From the NCBI GenBank assembly GCA_937898685.1, contig CALEJT010000005.1, forward strand, positions 9,609-73,608: a DNA stretch of 64,000 nt. Reading direction: 5' to 3'. Of this stretch, positions 1 to 8,182 are shown piece by piece (positions within the stretch are counted from its first letter, which is position 1; every line of letters begins with the position of its first letter). The notes under the pieces were generated by a model. The model ran no database searches and was not told the origin of the DNA. It was given only the letters and a program-made list of their open reading frames with translations. Source of the stretch: an uncultured Gammaproteobacteria bacterium. GTDB taxonomy: Bacteria > Pseudomonadota > Gammaproteobacteria > Pseudomonadales > Pseudohongiellaceae. The translations under genes were made by a program, and so were the position numbers.

Positions 1-515
1 TCGCTTTCATCGGTCACTGCTACGCGGCGGCGATTTCCGAAGCGCAGGTGCAATGGGATGTGTTGTTCGGTCCTGCCTACAAAGGTATCCCGCTCGTCTC
101 TTCCACGAGTGTCGCTTTGGCACGCGACTTTGCTCGTGACGCGCCCTATTGCTTCAATCGCAAGGAAGCCAAGGATCATGGCGAAGGCGGTACGATCGTT
201 GGCGCGCCACTCGCAGGACGCGTGTTGGTGGTGGACGATGTGATCACGGCCGGCACCGCGATCCGCGAAGTGATGACGATCATCGATCAGCACAAGGCGC
301 AAGCCGCAGGCGTGGTGGTGGCGCTCGATCGTCAGGAACGTGGGCAGGGCGAGCTTTCCGCGATCGGCGAGATCCGTCAGCAGTACGGCATTCCCGTGTT
401 CAGCATCATCAGTCTCGATCAGATCATCACCTATCTCGAGCGCACCGGCAGCGCAGAATTGGAACAGTTCTTACCGAAACTCAAGGAGTATCGCGAACGT
501 TACGGTGCGGCGTAA
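1..515 (+). CDS. pyrE: Orotate phosphoribosyltransferase, 3' part
   Basis: Transfers the phosphoribosyl group of PRPP to orotate to give OMP in de novo pyrimidine synthesis, in the cytoplasm. The reading frame is open from base 3 with no start codon in the window, so the gene begins upstream; about 170 C-terminal residues are present. The segment LFGPAYKGIPL matches the family's substrate loop, and RVLVVDDVITAGTA is the PRPP-binding signature of type I phosphoribosyltransferases. The end KEYRERYGAA is a normal C-terminus for gammaproteobacterial PyrE. A GTG at 48 is internal, not the start, since the family-like sequence continues upstream of it. Its position close to slmA and argB agrees with gammaproteobacterial gene order. 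Confidence 0.96.
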   Translation, partial: AFIGHCYAAAISEAQVQWDVLFGPAYKGIPLVSSTSVALARDFARDAPYCFNRKEAKDHGEGGTIVGAPLAGRVLVVDDVITAGTAIREVMTIIDQHKAQAAGVVVALDRQERGQGELSAIGEIRQQYGIPVFSIISLDQIITYLERTGSAELEQFLPKLKEYRERYGAA

Positions 516-689
516 GTCGAGCAACGCCTGTTGGGGTGAGCGTAGCCAACTTTGATGGTGATATCGCTGGCAGCGGAAACGTTCAGCGTTCCACCTTGGC
601 TTTGTCTGCGGTGCACCCCAATCTACGAGCGAGCCCAATCCACAAAAATAACAACGATGCAATAACAACAATCAGGGAGGGGGAGCATT

Positions 690-1322
690 ATGAAGTTCGT
701 TGACGCTGCGCTTGCAGCACTATTGTTGGCAGGAGTTACACCGCACGTCGTTGCAGCGGATGCCAACAACATCTTCGGGGTGGTGCTGCCGGAATCGCTC
801 GAAGACTTGGATGCGCTGGCCTATGAAGACAGCAATACGGGTCTCAGTTTCCACAAGTGGTATGGCTCGTATTTCTTCCAGGGCATGCAGGAATACGACG
901 ATCCACGTTTGGGTTACAGCCTTACCTACGCCACTCCCAGCAGATCCCTCATCTCGGTTTACGTATATACGCTTGGCAGACCGAACATTCCGGATGGCGC
1001 GGATTCCGATGTAGTTGCTGCCGAGCTGGCGCAATCGGCGCAAGCGGTTGGGTTGAGCGGGCAATACGGTGCAGTGGTGGAAGAGGAAGCCGAACCACTG
1101 TCCCCTCATTTTGCGCAGGTATTTCATCGCACCAGCGCAAGGACGGACTACGGGGAGCCCTTGGTTTCCTATACCTTGCTGCGCGGTCAGAACGGCCACT
1201 TCATCAAGGTGCGCCTGACGGGCAGTGACAGAGAACTGCGGACCAGAGGCACAGGCTTGTTGGAATACCTGGTAGCCGATCTTGGGTTGGAAGAGGATCC
1301 GCGGTTACGCAACGCCGATTGA
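690..1322 (+). CDS. Exported protein of unknown function, 210 aa
   Basis: I do not recognise this protein. It starts with a clear Sec signal peptide: a Lys, a hydrophobic stretch to about residue 18 and a likely cut after VVA near residue 22. The mature part of about 188 residues is soluble, contains no cysteine pairs and has mixed alpha/beta character (SYTLLRGQNGHFIKVRLTG is beta-like). A purine-rich ribosome site (gggaggggg, 675-683) sits in front of the ATG at 690. It stands alone: 174 bases separate it from pyrE and 364 bases from the next gene. It is probably a periplasmic protein, but no motif suggests a role. Confidence 0.75.
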   Translation: MKFVDAALAALLLAGVTPHVVAADANNIFGVVLPESLEDLDALAYEDSNTGLSFHKWYGSYFFQGMQEYDDPRLGYSLTYATPSRSLISVYVYTLGRPNIPDGADSDVVAAELAQSAQAVGLSGQYGAVVEEEAEPLSPHFAQVFHRTSARTDYGEPLVSYTLLRGQNGHFIKVRLTGSDRELRTRGTGLLEYLVADLGLEEDPRLRNAD

Positions 1323-1686
1323 TGTTAGAAACCGATCGGCGAGGTCGAGTCGGCCCGTAGCTTGTAGCAGACAAGTGTTCATGGCGTACAGCGCCATGCG
1401 CAGGCCGAACGACTCCGCGCTATGCCGATGGTTGGGGAGCATCGCGCAGCCGGCACACGACCTCGATTCTCGATGAGCATTCAGTCCTTGCTTGTCGAGC
1501 TTCGCCTTCGGCTCGGCGGAACCTAGGCAACCTCAACATATCGAGTCGCATCCGCACTCAAGCTCGACCACTACGAGCTCTGTCTCCACAGCGTGGTGTG
1601 AAGGAGTGGGACGCCGCGCACAGAATCGCGTCATTGCGCTCTGCTACAAGAGAAGGCGAGTAGAACTGCGTTGTGGAGGTGCAGTG
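1323..1686. other. Gene-free stretch, 364 bases
   Basis: No supported gene. A 7-bp stem with a 5-base loop lies at 1380-1398 (CATGGCG / CGCCATG) but has no following T-run, so it is not a convincing terminator. The remainder probably holds the promoter and leader of the gene starting at 1687; I cannot pick out a clear sigma-70 promoter. Confidence 0.4.
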
Positions 1687-2076
1687 ATGAAAGCCTTGTT
1701 GATAGTGAGCCTCGCGCTATGGTCGGCCTCGGCTCATGCCCAGCCGGAAGCCTCACAAGCCGCTCCGATCGAGAACGTGTGCGGCGCTGCTGGTGCCAGT
1801 GAAGCACAGCGCCAAACGTGCGTGCGGCAGGAAGAACTCTCACGCAGCAACGTCGATCAGGTCGAAACCGATCCTGCCACCCGCGAATTCTGTCGCAGCA
1901 TGGTCGGTCAGGAACCCGCCATCCTCAACGCCTGCATTCAGCAGGAAAATCTCTCCAAATCCAGGATCGAGGCGATGAGTGTCAACGCCGCCATCAAGGA
2001 GCGTTGTGAAGCCGACTCGGGCGGCAGCTATGTGAAGATGGAATCCTGTCTCGAGGAAGCAACGGTGACGCCTTGA
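1687..2076 (+). CDS. Small exported protein with three Cys-pair repeats
   Basis: A 129-residue protein with a signal peptide (MKALLIVSLALWSASAHAQ, cut probably after AHA). The start at 1687 is chosen because GGAGG lies 7 bases ahead and the signal peptide begins there, although the frame is open further upstream. The mature part shows three repeats of about 40 residues, each with two cysteines 12-13 residues apart followed by a hydrophobic and acidic stretch: VC..TCVRQEEL, FC..ACIQQENL and RC..SCLEEA. This pattern suggests short disulfide-stapled helical hairpins in the periplasm. I do not recognise a named family and no partner is evident. Confidence 0.72.
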   Translation: MKALLIVSLALWSASAHAQPEASQAAPIENVCGAAGASEAQRQTCVRQEELSRSNVDQVETDPATREFCRSMVGQEPAILNACIQQENLSKSRIEAMSVNAAIKERCEADSGGSYVKMESCLEEATVTP

Positions 2077-2140
2077 GAGCGGGCCTGGCGATCCAGTATG
2101 GTCATCTCAAAATGATCATGGCAAGGCACTGAGCAGGGCC

Positions 2141-2353
2141 ATGCTGTTCGACGTCCATGGACGCTTCACGCTCGAGGTGCTGCCGTCGACGGAGGGCTGG
2201 CGGGCCTATCGCAGGAGCAACGGTCTGCGAGTATCGGAGCGCAACCTGGTGATCCCGCGCAACCTCGATGAATCGGAACTCGAACGATTTCTGGACGATC
2301 ATTTCCACGAATACGCCCTGCCGGGGCAGGGAGTGCGGCGAGTCGCAACGTAG
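2141..2353 (+). CDS. Small conserved-looking protein, 70 aa
   Basis: Seventy residues beginning MLFDVHGRFTLEV, with no signal peptide or membrane segment. The pattern (short beta strands, then NLVIPRNLDESELERFLDDHFHEYALPGQGVRRV) resembles a group of small uncharacterised proteobacterial proteins, possibly DUF7661, but I cannot confirm that without a search. The stop codon at 2351-2353 lies 17 bases before the ATG of the VOC gene at 2371, so the two are probably cotranscribed and possibly coupled. No function can be inferred. Confidence 0.62.
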   Translation: MLFDVHGRFTLEVLPSTEGWRAYRRSNGLRVSERNLVIPRNLDESELERFLDDHFHEYALPGQGVRRVAT

Positions 2354-2370
2354 TGACAGGAGATGCGGCG

Positions 2371-2808
2371 ATGAAACCCTTTTCCGTGATGCACATCGAC
2401 CACGTCGTGATGCGCGTGAGTGACCTCGAGCGCAGCATCCACTTTTATTCCGAAGTGCTGGGCTGCGCGCTGGTGAAACGCCGCGATGATCTCGGTCTCG
2501 TGCATCTGCGTGCGGGTACCGCGATGATCGATCTCGTGTCTCTTGACGGTAAACTCGGTGCCGAAGGTGGCGCCGGCCCGGGCAAGGAAGGACGCAACGT
2601 CGATCACGTATGTCTGCGCATCAGACCCTTCGACCCAGACGTGCTGCTCAGCCATCTCGAGTATCACGAAGTCAAAATGCTCGGGCCCATCACGCGCAAT
2701 TTCGGCGCCGAGGGCATGGGCCCATCCATCTACATCTGCGATCCGGATGGCAATGTCATCGAGTTGAAAGGCAAGAGTGATGAGGAAAGTCCAGATCGTG
2801 TTCCGTAG
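2371..2808 (+). CDS. VOC-superfamily (glyoxalase-like) protein
   Basis: A 145-residue protein of the vicinal oxygen chelate fold, which covers glyoxalases, dioxygenases and antibiotic-resistance proteins. The family's landmarks are present: an N-terminal His followed by the first module (MHIDHVVMRVSDLERSIHFY), a second His (NVDHVCLRI), and a C-terminal DPDGNVIELKG carrying the usual Glu ligand. Thus His, His and Glu of a metal site can be placed. A GTG at 2353 gives six more residues and overlaps the preceding stop; I prefer ATG 2371 because the family start is close to it. The substrate cannot be told from sequence. Confidence 0.85.
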   Translation: MKPFSVMHIDHVVMRVSDLERSIHFYSEVLGCALVKRRDDLGLVHLRAGTAMIDLVSLDGKLGAEGGAGPGKEGRNVDHVCLRIRPFDPDVLLSHLEYHEVKMLGPITRNFGAEGMGPSIYICDPDGNVIELKGKSDEESPDRVP

Positions 2809-3043
2809 TCGTGCACAAAGCTTTGGAGGTTGTGTGCGCTGATACTTCTAGGTGCCGAGATTCAGGCACAGGAAGAAAGGGACTGGCTACGCTTTGGGAA
2901 GCGAAACTCGCGCCGTGGCGAAGTCATGACTCCGCCACCATCGCTACGGTTTTCGAGCGTAGACGCTTCTGCGCTCGCAAGCATGTACGGGTGATCGTGC
3001 GCGACCGGCAAGTGGTAAGCGATCTCGAACCAGAGAGGGTCTG

Positions 3044-3196
3044 ATGGGCGCAAACCTGTGCATGGAGCCGATCCATTCCCCCGATGGGAACGGCTATGTC
3101 AAAATCCAGAACGACCTTTCCCGGCTGATCGCAGCGACCTTCGGAGAGAGAAGGCAAGATTCGCCGCGGGAGAACCCGGCCGTAATCCGACGATGA
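3044..3196 (+). CDS. Possible small protein, 50 aa
   Basis: Fifty codons from an ATG that shares a base with the TGA of an upstream frame (TGATG) and has a purine-rich site, gagaggg, five bases ahead. The product contains VKIQNDLSRLIAATFGERR, which looks amphipathic and helical; there is no signal peptide. Nothing in it is recognised. The ribosome site and the coupling are the only support, so this may be chance or part of a decayed longer gene. Confidence 0.3.
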   Translation: MGANLCMEPIHSPDGNGYVKIQNDLSRLIAATFGERRQDSPRENPAVIRR

Positions 3197-3339
3197 CTTT
3201 GGAATTCGCTGAAAGCTATGACTATCCCACGTCGTTCTCCGTGCGTCGCGGAGAAGGGCAGGATGCTGACGGCGCGATATTCCTGGCGTCGAACTCGCGT
3301 GTCGGTTACTCGATATCCGATTTCGCCATCGACCCCTAG
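3193..3339 (+). CDS. Possible small protein, 48 aa
   Basis: Forty-eight codons from an ATG overlapping the preceding TGA (ATGA). The product begins MTLEFAESYDYPTSFSV and ends SISDFAIDP; no family is recognised. It could be the last piece of a frameshifted gene with the frame at 3044. The gap to the lipoprotein gene at 3362 is 22 bases. Confidence 0.27.
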   Translation: MTLEFAESYDYPTSFSVRRGEGQDADGAIFLASNSRVGYSISDFAIDP

Positions 3340-3361
3340 GCCCTACACCGACAAACCTTCC

Positions 3362-3826
3362 ATGTTTGCTGCAAGAATTTCCTCGCGTCTGTTGCTGGGC
3401 CTCTGCGCATTGATTGGCGGCTGCAGTATCGGCCGCGGGATGCTGCCGGCGCCGCCGTCATTGAGTACTGGCGAGTGGGTGGGGATGACCTCTCAGGGCC
3501 AGCCGATCGCATTCACGGTGTCGCCCGACGAAAAGGTCACGCGGATCGAAGTGGGTTATGACTTCGCCGATTGTTTTGGAACGCTGAACTTCGAAGATCT
3601 GGATGTGCCGACCAATCCCAACGTCACCTGCATTCCGGGTCCCTGCAGCGGCACGCTCCTTTCTTACCGTGCTTTCGGTTACTCGGACGTAGTCCGTATC
3701 GGCAATGCGAGCACGCAAATCAATGGTCTGTTCCTGCCGCGCAACCAGGCGCGAGGGCAAGTGATATTCCGAGACTTTGGCGGCTGCGGCAGCGCCACGG
3801 CGCAGTGGACTGCGACGCGGCGCTGA
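3362..3826 (+). CDS. Small lipoprotein, 154 aa
   Basis: An envelope lipoprotein of unknown role. Residues 1-21 form a type II signal peptide (MFAARISSRLLLGLCALIGG followed by Cys21), so Cys21 would be lipidated. The mature domain is beta-rich and contains four cysteines (DC.GTLNF, CIPGPC and GGCG) likely to form disulfides. The start at 3362 is taken because the signal peptide begins there, while the open frame extends upstream without family-like sequence. It converges on slmA with nine bases between the stops, and I see no terminator in the gap. Confidence 0.72.
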   Translation: MFAARISSRLLLGLCALIGGCSIGRGMLPAPPSLSTGEWVGMTSQGQPIAFTVSPDEKVTRIEVGYDFADCFGTLNFEDLDVPTNPNVTCIPGPCSGTLLSYRAFGYSDVVRIGNASTQINGLFLPRNQARGQVIFRDFGGCGSATAQWTATRR

Positions 3827-3835
3827 GGTGAGGGT

Positions 3836-4438
3836 TCAGGCAGTAACGATTTCGCGGAAGAGATTGCCGGAGAGCAGAATCCACTGCTCGTCCCAACCTT
3901 GCGACGGTACTTGTTTGAAGTCGGTGCGGATGTACTGACTGATGCGGCCTTCGATATAGGCGAGCAGCAGCGCAGCGGTGCTGGAAACGGTGACCTGCGT
4001 GCGCAGACCTTCCTTCAATTCCGCCTCGCGCAGAATCTGGCGCAGCGTGGCTTCGAGACGTTCGAAGATCTGGCCCACGCGCGTGCGCAGACGCGCGGTT
4101 TCACCAGCGAGAGCATCACCGTTGAGTACACGCGAGATGCCGGGGTTCTTCTCGGCGAAGAGCAGCACCAGACATACGATCTGTTCACAGGCCTTGAGCG
4201 CGCTGTCGGATTCGGTAGTGATGCGCGCGATGCGGGTGAACAGTGTTTCCTCGATGTAGGCGATCAGTCCTTCGAACATGCGCGCCTTGCTCGGGAAGTG
4301 CCGATAGAGCGCGGCTTCGGATACGCCGACTTCTTCCGCGAGTGCTGCAGTGGTGATGCGGCCACCGGGTTCTTTTTCCAGCATCGCCGCCAATGCCTGC
4401 AGGATCTGTTCGCGGCGTTCTCCTTTCACGCGTCCCAT
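3836..4438 (-). CDS. slmA: Nucleoid occlusion factor SlmA
   Basis: TetR-family DNA-binding protein that binds chromosomal SlmA sites and blocks FtsZ ring assembly over the nucleoid. The 200-residue length is typical. The helix-turn-helix covers about residues 28-51 (TTAALAEEVGVSEAALYRHF), followed by the family sequence FPSKARMFEGLIAYIEETLF. The C-terminal helical half carries LFAEKNPGISRVLNGDAL, which is characteristic of SlmA rather than other TetR proteins. Its ATG shares one base with the argB stop (TGATG), so it is the last gene of the coaBC-algC-argB-slmA run. The same neighbourhood is seen in many gammaproteobacteria. Confidence 0.95.
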   Translation of the reverse strand: MGRVKGERREQILQALAAMLEKEPGGRITTAALAEEVGVSEAALYRHFPSKARMFEGLIAYIEETLFTRIARITTESDSALKACEQIVCLVLLFAEKNPGISRVLNGDALAGETARLRTRVGQIFERLEATLRQILREAELKEGLRTQVTVSSTAALLLAYIEGRISQYIRTDFKQVPSQGWDEQWILLSGNLFREIVTA

Positions 4439-5352
4439 CAGCCTTCTCCCTGGTTGGCGTCGCTGGTGATCTGCGTACCGATGCCCTTGTCGGTGAAGAT
4501 TTCGAGCAATACGGCGTGCGGCACGCGGCCATCGATGATCTGCACGCTGTTCACACCGGCGCTCATGGCATCGAGCGCGCAGCCGATCTTGGGCAACATG
4601 CCGCCGTGGATCGTGCCATCGTCGATCATCTCTCTGATCTGTTTCATCGTGAGCGTCGGTGCCACCTTGCCGCTCTTGTCCTGCACGCCCGGGATGTTGG
4701 TGAGCAGGATGAGTTTTTCGGCGTTGAGCATGGCGGCAATCTTGCCGGCCACGATGTCGGCGTTGATGTTGTAGCTCTGACCCTGCGCGTCGGTACCGAT
4801 GGGAGCGATGACGGGGATGAAGTCGCTCTGCAACGTCATTTCCAGCACGCTGGGATTGATGCCGATGACTTCACCGACGTGGCCGATGTCGATGATCTCG
4901 GGAGCCTGCATTTCGGGCGTCTTGCGGGAGATGGTCATCTTGCGGCACTGGATGAAGTCGCCGTCCTTGCCGGTGATGCCGATCGCCTTGCCGCCGTTCT
5001 TGTTGAGCAGCGACACGATCTGTTTGTTCACCAGACCGCCCAGCACCATTTCCACCACGTCCATGGTGGCGTTGTCGGTGACGCGCATGCCGTCGACGAA
5101 GCGGGACTCGATGCCGAGCTTTTCCAGGAGCGAACCGATCTGCGGGCCGCCGCCATGGACCACGATGGGGTTCATGCCCACGAGCTTCATCAACACGATG
5201 TCGCGCGCGAAGCTGTTCTTCAGCTCCTCGTCAATCATGGCGTTGCCGCCGTATTTCACGACGATGGTCTTGCCGTGAAAGCGTTGGATGTAGGGCAGCG
5301 CCTCCGTCAGCACGCTGGCGATTTGTTGGGCGTCGTTAGAATTGATGCTCAT
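4438..5352 (-). CDS. argB: Acetylglutamate kinase
   Basis: Phosphorylates N-acetylglutamate with ATP, the second step of arginine synthesis, in the cytoplasm. The 304 residues match the cyclic-pathway ArgB size, with the N-terminal helix (residues 1-25) found in arginine-sensitive hexameric enzymes. Visible motifs are TIVVKYGGNAM (phosphate and ATP contacts), PIVVHGGGPQI (substrate glycine loop), NINADIVAGKIA (acetylglutamate pocket) and GGMLPKIGCAL near the end. Downstream it overlaps slmA by one base; upstream 87 bases separate it from algC. The N-terminal helix suggests feedback inhibition by arginine, inferred from the family. Confidence 0.97.
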   Translation of the reverse strand: MSINSNDAQQIASVLTEALPYIQRFHGKTIVVKYGGNAMIDEELKNSFARDIVLMKLVGMNPIVVHGGGPQIGSLLEKLGIESRFVDGMRVTDNATMDVVEMVLGGLVNKQIVSLLNKNGGKAIGITGKDGDFIQCRKMTISRKTPEMQAPEIIDIGHVGEVIGINPSVLEMTLQSDFIPVIAPIGTDAQGQSYNINADIVAGKIAAMLNAEKLILLTNIPGVQDKSGKVAPTLTMKQIREMIDDGTIHGGMLPKIGCALDAMSAGVNSVQIIDGRVPHAVLLEIFTDKGIGTQITSDANQGEG

Positions 5353-5439
5353 GGGCGTTTCCGTAACTTTCCGTACTGCGGGGCTTCGAATGGGCGCGGA
5401 TTATAGGGGAAGGGTCCCCTCAACCCTAGGCGCCGCGGT

Positions 5440-6825
5440 TCAGAAAGGCAGCCTGAGTTGCGGCAGGAGCGAACGCAACTCGCGTGCGAACAAAGCTTCG
5501 ATCTCCGCCAGCATGGCGCTGCTGTCGGCTTCGAAGCGCATTACCAGGTTGGGCGTGGTGTTCGAGGCGCGGATCAAACCCCAGCCATTGGCGAAATCGG
5601 CGCGGATGCCGTCGAGATAGTTGAGCGTGGCGCCGGGCAGCTTGAGGCCCGCCAGAATCAGGTCCATCAGACGGAATTTCTCTTCTTCCGCCACCGGTAC
5701 GAACAGCTCCGGTGTGCTCACCGACACCGGCATCCGAGACCGTAGATCCTTTGCCGTACAGCCTTGGCGATCCATCAGTTCCAGGAAACGCGCACCGACG
5801 TACAAGCCATCGTCGAAGCCGTACCAACGGTGCTTGAAGAACACGTGCGCCGAATATTCGCCGCCGAAGAGGGCGTCGGTTTCCTGCAGCTTCTGTTTGA
5901 CGAAGGAGTGGCCGCTCTTGCACATCACCGGCTTGCCGCCGAGGGCACGGATGGCGGTGGGCAGGTGGTGACTGCTCTTCACGTCGTAGACCACGCGTGC
6001 GCCGGGGTGATCGGGCAACAGATCCTGCACGAAGGCGTAGAGCAGATGGTCGGTGTCGATGATCTCGCCATCGGCCGTGACGAGACCGATGCGGTCACCA
6101 TCACCGTCGAAGGCGAGGCCGAGATCGGCCTGATGTTCACGCACCGCCGCGATCAGATCCTGCAGACATTCGGTGCGAGTGGGATCGGGGTGGTGATTGG
6201 GGAAGTTGCCATCGGGCGTGCAATAAAGAGGGATGACTTCACAGCCGAGGGCTTCGAACAGTTTCGGCGCGACGAGACCAGTGACGCCATTGCCCGCATC
6301 GACCACCACGCGATAGCGACGCGTGAGGTGGATGTCCCCGGTCACGCGCTTGAGATAGTCCTTGGTGATGTCGTAGCGAGTGAGTGTCCCATTGCCTTTG
6401 TTGAGGTCGTCCTGATCGATGCGGCGGCGAATGCGCGTGATCTGGTCGTCGGCGAGCGGCCGCTGCCGCAACACGATCTTGATGCCGTTGTAATCCTTGG
6501 AGTTGTGACTGCCGGTGAGCATCACGCCCGAATGCACGGGCAGCGCGTGCGTGCCGTAATAGAGGAGCGGTGTGGGGATGACCCCGAGGTCGCACACGTC
6601 GCAACCGGAATTGAGGATGCCGCGGATCAGGGCGCGCGAGAGCAGGGGGCTCGAAAGGCGTGCGTCGGCGGCAGCGAGGAGCGCACGTTGGCCATTGTCG
6701 AGCGCCTCGCTGCCGATCGCCCGCCCGATCAATTCCACGCTGGCCGCATCGAGGCCATCACCGACGATGCCGCGGATGTCGTAGGCGCGGAAGATGTGGG
6801 GAGCGATACGTGGCGCTTGCTTCAT
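5440..6825 (-). CDS. algC: Phosphomannomutase/phosphoglucomutase
   Basis: Interconverts hexose 1- and 6-phosphates, feeding nucleotide-sugar synthesis for LPS and exopolysaccharide. The protein is 461 residues, the size of Pseudomonas AlgC. The phosphoserine loop LTGSHNSKDYNG places the catalytic serine at residue 106, the metal loop DGDGDR is intact, and GGEYSAHVFF is the sugar-ring loop (most relatives have GGEMSGH-like residues). The C-terminal RASNTTPNLVMRFEA is the phosphate-binding loop. The ATG at 6825 overlaps the coaBC stop by four bases (ATGA), so translation is probably coupled. A 32-residue upstream extension is open but unlike the family and was not used. Confidence 0.95.
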   Translation of the reverse strand: MKQAPRIAPHIFRAYDIRGIVGDGLDAASVELIGRAIGSEALDNGQRALLAAADARLSSPLLSRALIRGILNSGCDVCDLGVIPTPLLYYGTHALPVHSGVMLTGSHNSKDYNGIKIVLRQRPLADDQITRIRRRIDQDDLNKGNGTLTRYDITKDYLKRVTGDIHLTRRYRVVVDAGNGVTGLVAPKLFEALGCEVIPLYCTPDGNFPNHHPDPTRTECLQDLIAAVREHQADLGLAFDGDGDRIGLVTADGEIIDTDHLLYAFVQDLLPDHPGARVVYDVKSSHHLPTAIRALGGKPVMCKSGHSFVKQKLQETDALFGGEYSAHVFFKHRWYGFDDGLYVGARFLELMDRQGCTAKDLRSRMPVSVSTPELFVPVAEEEKFRLMDLILAGLKLPGATLNYLDGIRADFANGWGLIRASNTTPNLVMRFEADSSAMLAEIEALFARELRSLLPQLRLPF

Positions 6826-8009
6826 GGTCGTTGCGCCAGACGGCTGCTGATCAGACGAATCATCTCGCGGGCCAGCTGCGTCTTGCTGGCCCGCTCGAGA
6901 AGGGTTTCTCCATCCCTCCACAGCGCCAGAACTTCGGCTTCGTCGTTACCGAAGGTGGCGGAAGCATCGTTGGCGAAGACGAGATCGAGCCCCTTCGCTT
7001 CCAACTTGCCGCGCGCATAGCGGGCGAGATCCTGTGTTTCCGCCGCGAACCCCACGCAGAAAGGCTTGGGGCTGCTCGCGGCCATCGTGGCCAGGATGTC
7101 GGGATTGCGCACCAGGGTGAGGGTGAGCGTGTCCTGGCTCTTCTTGATCTTGTGCGCGGCGGGTGCGGCGGGGCGGTAGTCGGCCACGGCAGCGACACCG
7201 ATGAAGATGTCGGCAGGGTGGGCCTGACAGGCTTGCAGCATGTCTTCGGCGCTTTCGACCTTGATCGTCTTCACGCGCTCCGGAGCCTCGAGCGCGGTGG
7301 GGCCGGTAACGAGGGTCACGTCGGCTCCGGCTTCGGCGGCGGCTTCCGCCAGGGCGTAACCCATCTTGCCGGAGCTGTGGTTGCTCAGATATCGCACGGG
7401 ATCGAGCGCTTCGCGGGTGGGGCCCGCGGTGAGCGTCACTTTCTTGCCGGCCAAAAGACCACTTTCGAAACTGCTCTGGGCCAGCGCCAAGAGTGCGCTT
7501 GGCTCCAACATGCGACCGAGGCCGACGTCGCCACAGGCCTGGGCGCCGCTGTCCGGTCCCCAGATGGTCACGCCACGCTCGCGCAGTGTTTGCAGGTTGG
7601 CCTGGGTGGCGGCGTTGTGCCACATGGCCTGGTTCATGGCGGGCGCGATGGCGAGCGGGCCGCGGCGGGCGAGGCAGAGCGTGCTCAGAAGATCGCTGGC
7701 TTCGCCGTTGGCGAGGCGGGCGATGAAACTGGCGCTGGCCGGAGCCACGACGATCAGGTCGGCCCAGCGCGCGAGTTCGATGTGGCCCATCGCCGCTTCG
7801 GCTTCGACGTCGAGCAGGTCGGTGTGCACGCGCTGGCCGCTGAGGGCCTGCATGGTCAAAGGTGTGATGAAGGACTGGGCACCGGGCGTCATCACCACCT
7901 TCACTTCGGCGCCATCCTTGACGAGCAGGCGACACAGTTCAGCCGCCTTGTACGCGGCGATGCCGCCGCTGAGGCCCAGGATGAGGCGTTTGTTACGGAG
8001 GGATGGCAT
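6822..8009 (-). CDS. coaBC: Bifunctional PPC synthetase/PPC decarboxylase
   Basis: Couples cysteine to 4'-phosphopantothenate and decarboxylates the product to 4'-phosphopantetheine in coenzyme A synthesis. At 395 residues it has both halves. The N-terminal flavoprotein (CoaC) has LGLSGGIAAYKA, the active-site His near residue 76 (MGHIELARWAD), the PAMNQAMW motif and QACGDVGLGRM with the reactive Cys. The C-terminal CoaB half starts near KKVTLTAGPTREALDPVR. The start MPSLRNKRLIL at 8009 is chosen over an upstream in-frame start at 8048, which precedes it by 13 non-conserved residues. coaBC and radC diverge from the 173 bases 8010-8182. Confidence 0.96.
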   Translation of the reverse strand: MPSLRNKRLILGLSGGIAAYKAAELCRLLVKDGAEVKVVMTPGAQSFITPLTMQALSGQRVHTDLLDVEAEAAMGHIELARWADLIVVAPASASFIARLANGEASDLLSTLCLARRGPLAIAPAMNQAMWHNAATQANLQTLRERGVTIWGPDSGAQACGDVGLGRMLEPSALLALAQSSFESGLLAGKKVTLTAGPTREALDPVRYLSNHSSGKMGYALAEAAAEAGADVTLVTGPTALEAPERVKTIKVESAEDMLQACQAHPADIFIGVAAVADYRPAAPAAHKIKKSQDTLTLTLVRNPDILATMAASSPKPFCVGFAAETQDLARYARGKLEAKGLDLVFANDASATFGNDEAEVLALWRDGETLLERASKTQLAREMIRLISSRLAQRP

Positions 8010-8182
8010 GCAGTTTGGCAGGGTCACGAACCTCGGTGACGGGCGCACAGCCTACCAACAATGTTGACCGCCGTTCAATTTGGCTGTGCATGAGTCGCAC
8101 CCCCTCTGGGACGTATCTCCGACGGGCAAAACTCCAGGCCCCGACTACACTGGAGCACATCAACCGCTGCAAGGGACTGCCA

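Larger units (their letters stand above)
2809..3361. other. Stretch with only tentative short frames
   Basis: No recognisable gene in 553 bases. What can be seen is a chain of short plus-strand frames: an open frame ending in TGA at 3042-3044, a 50-codon frame starting at the overlapping ATG (3044-3196), and a 48-codon frame (3193-3339) whose ATG overlaps the previous TGA. Either these are tiny coupled genes, or this is the frameshifted remains of one gene. See the separate entries for the second and third frames. Confidence 0.4.

Noticed and set aside
1380..1398. Hairpin as terminator
   Set aside because: Short 7-bp stem with no T-run.
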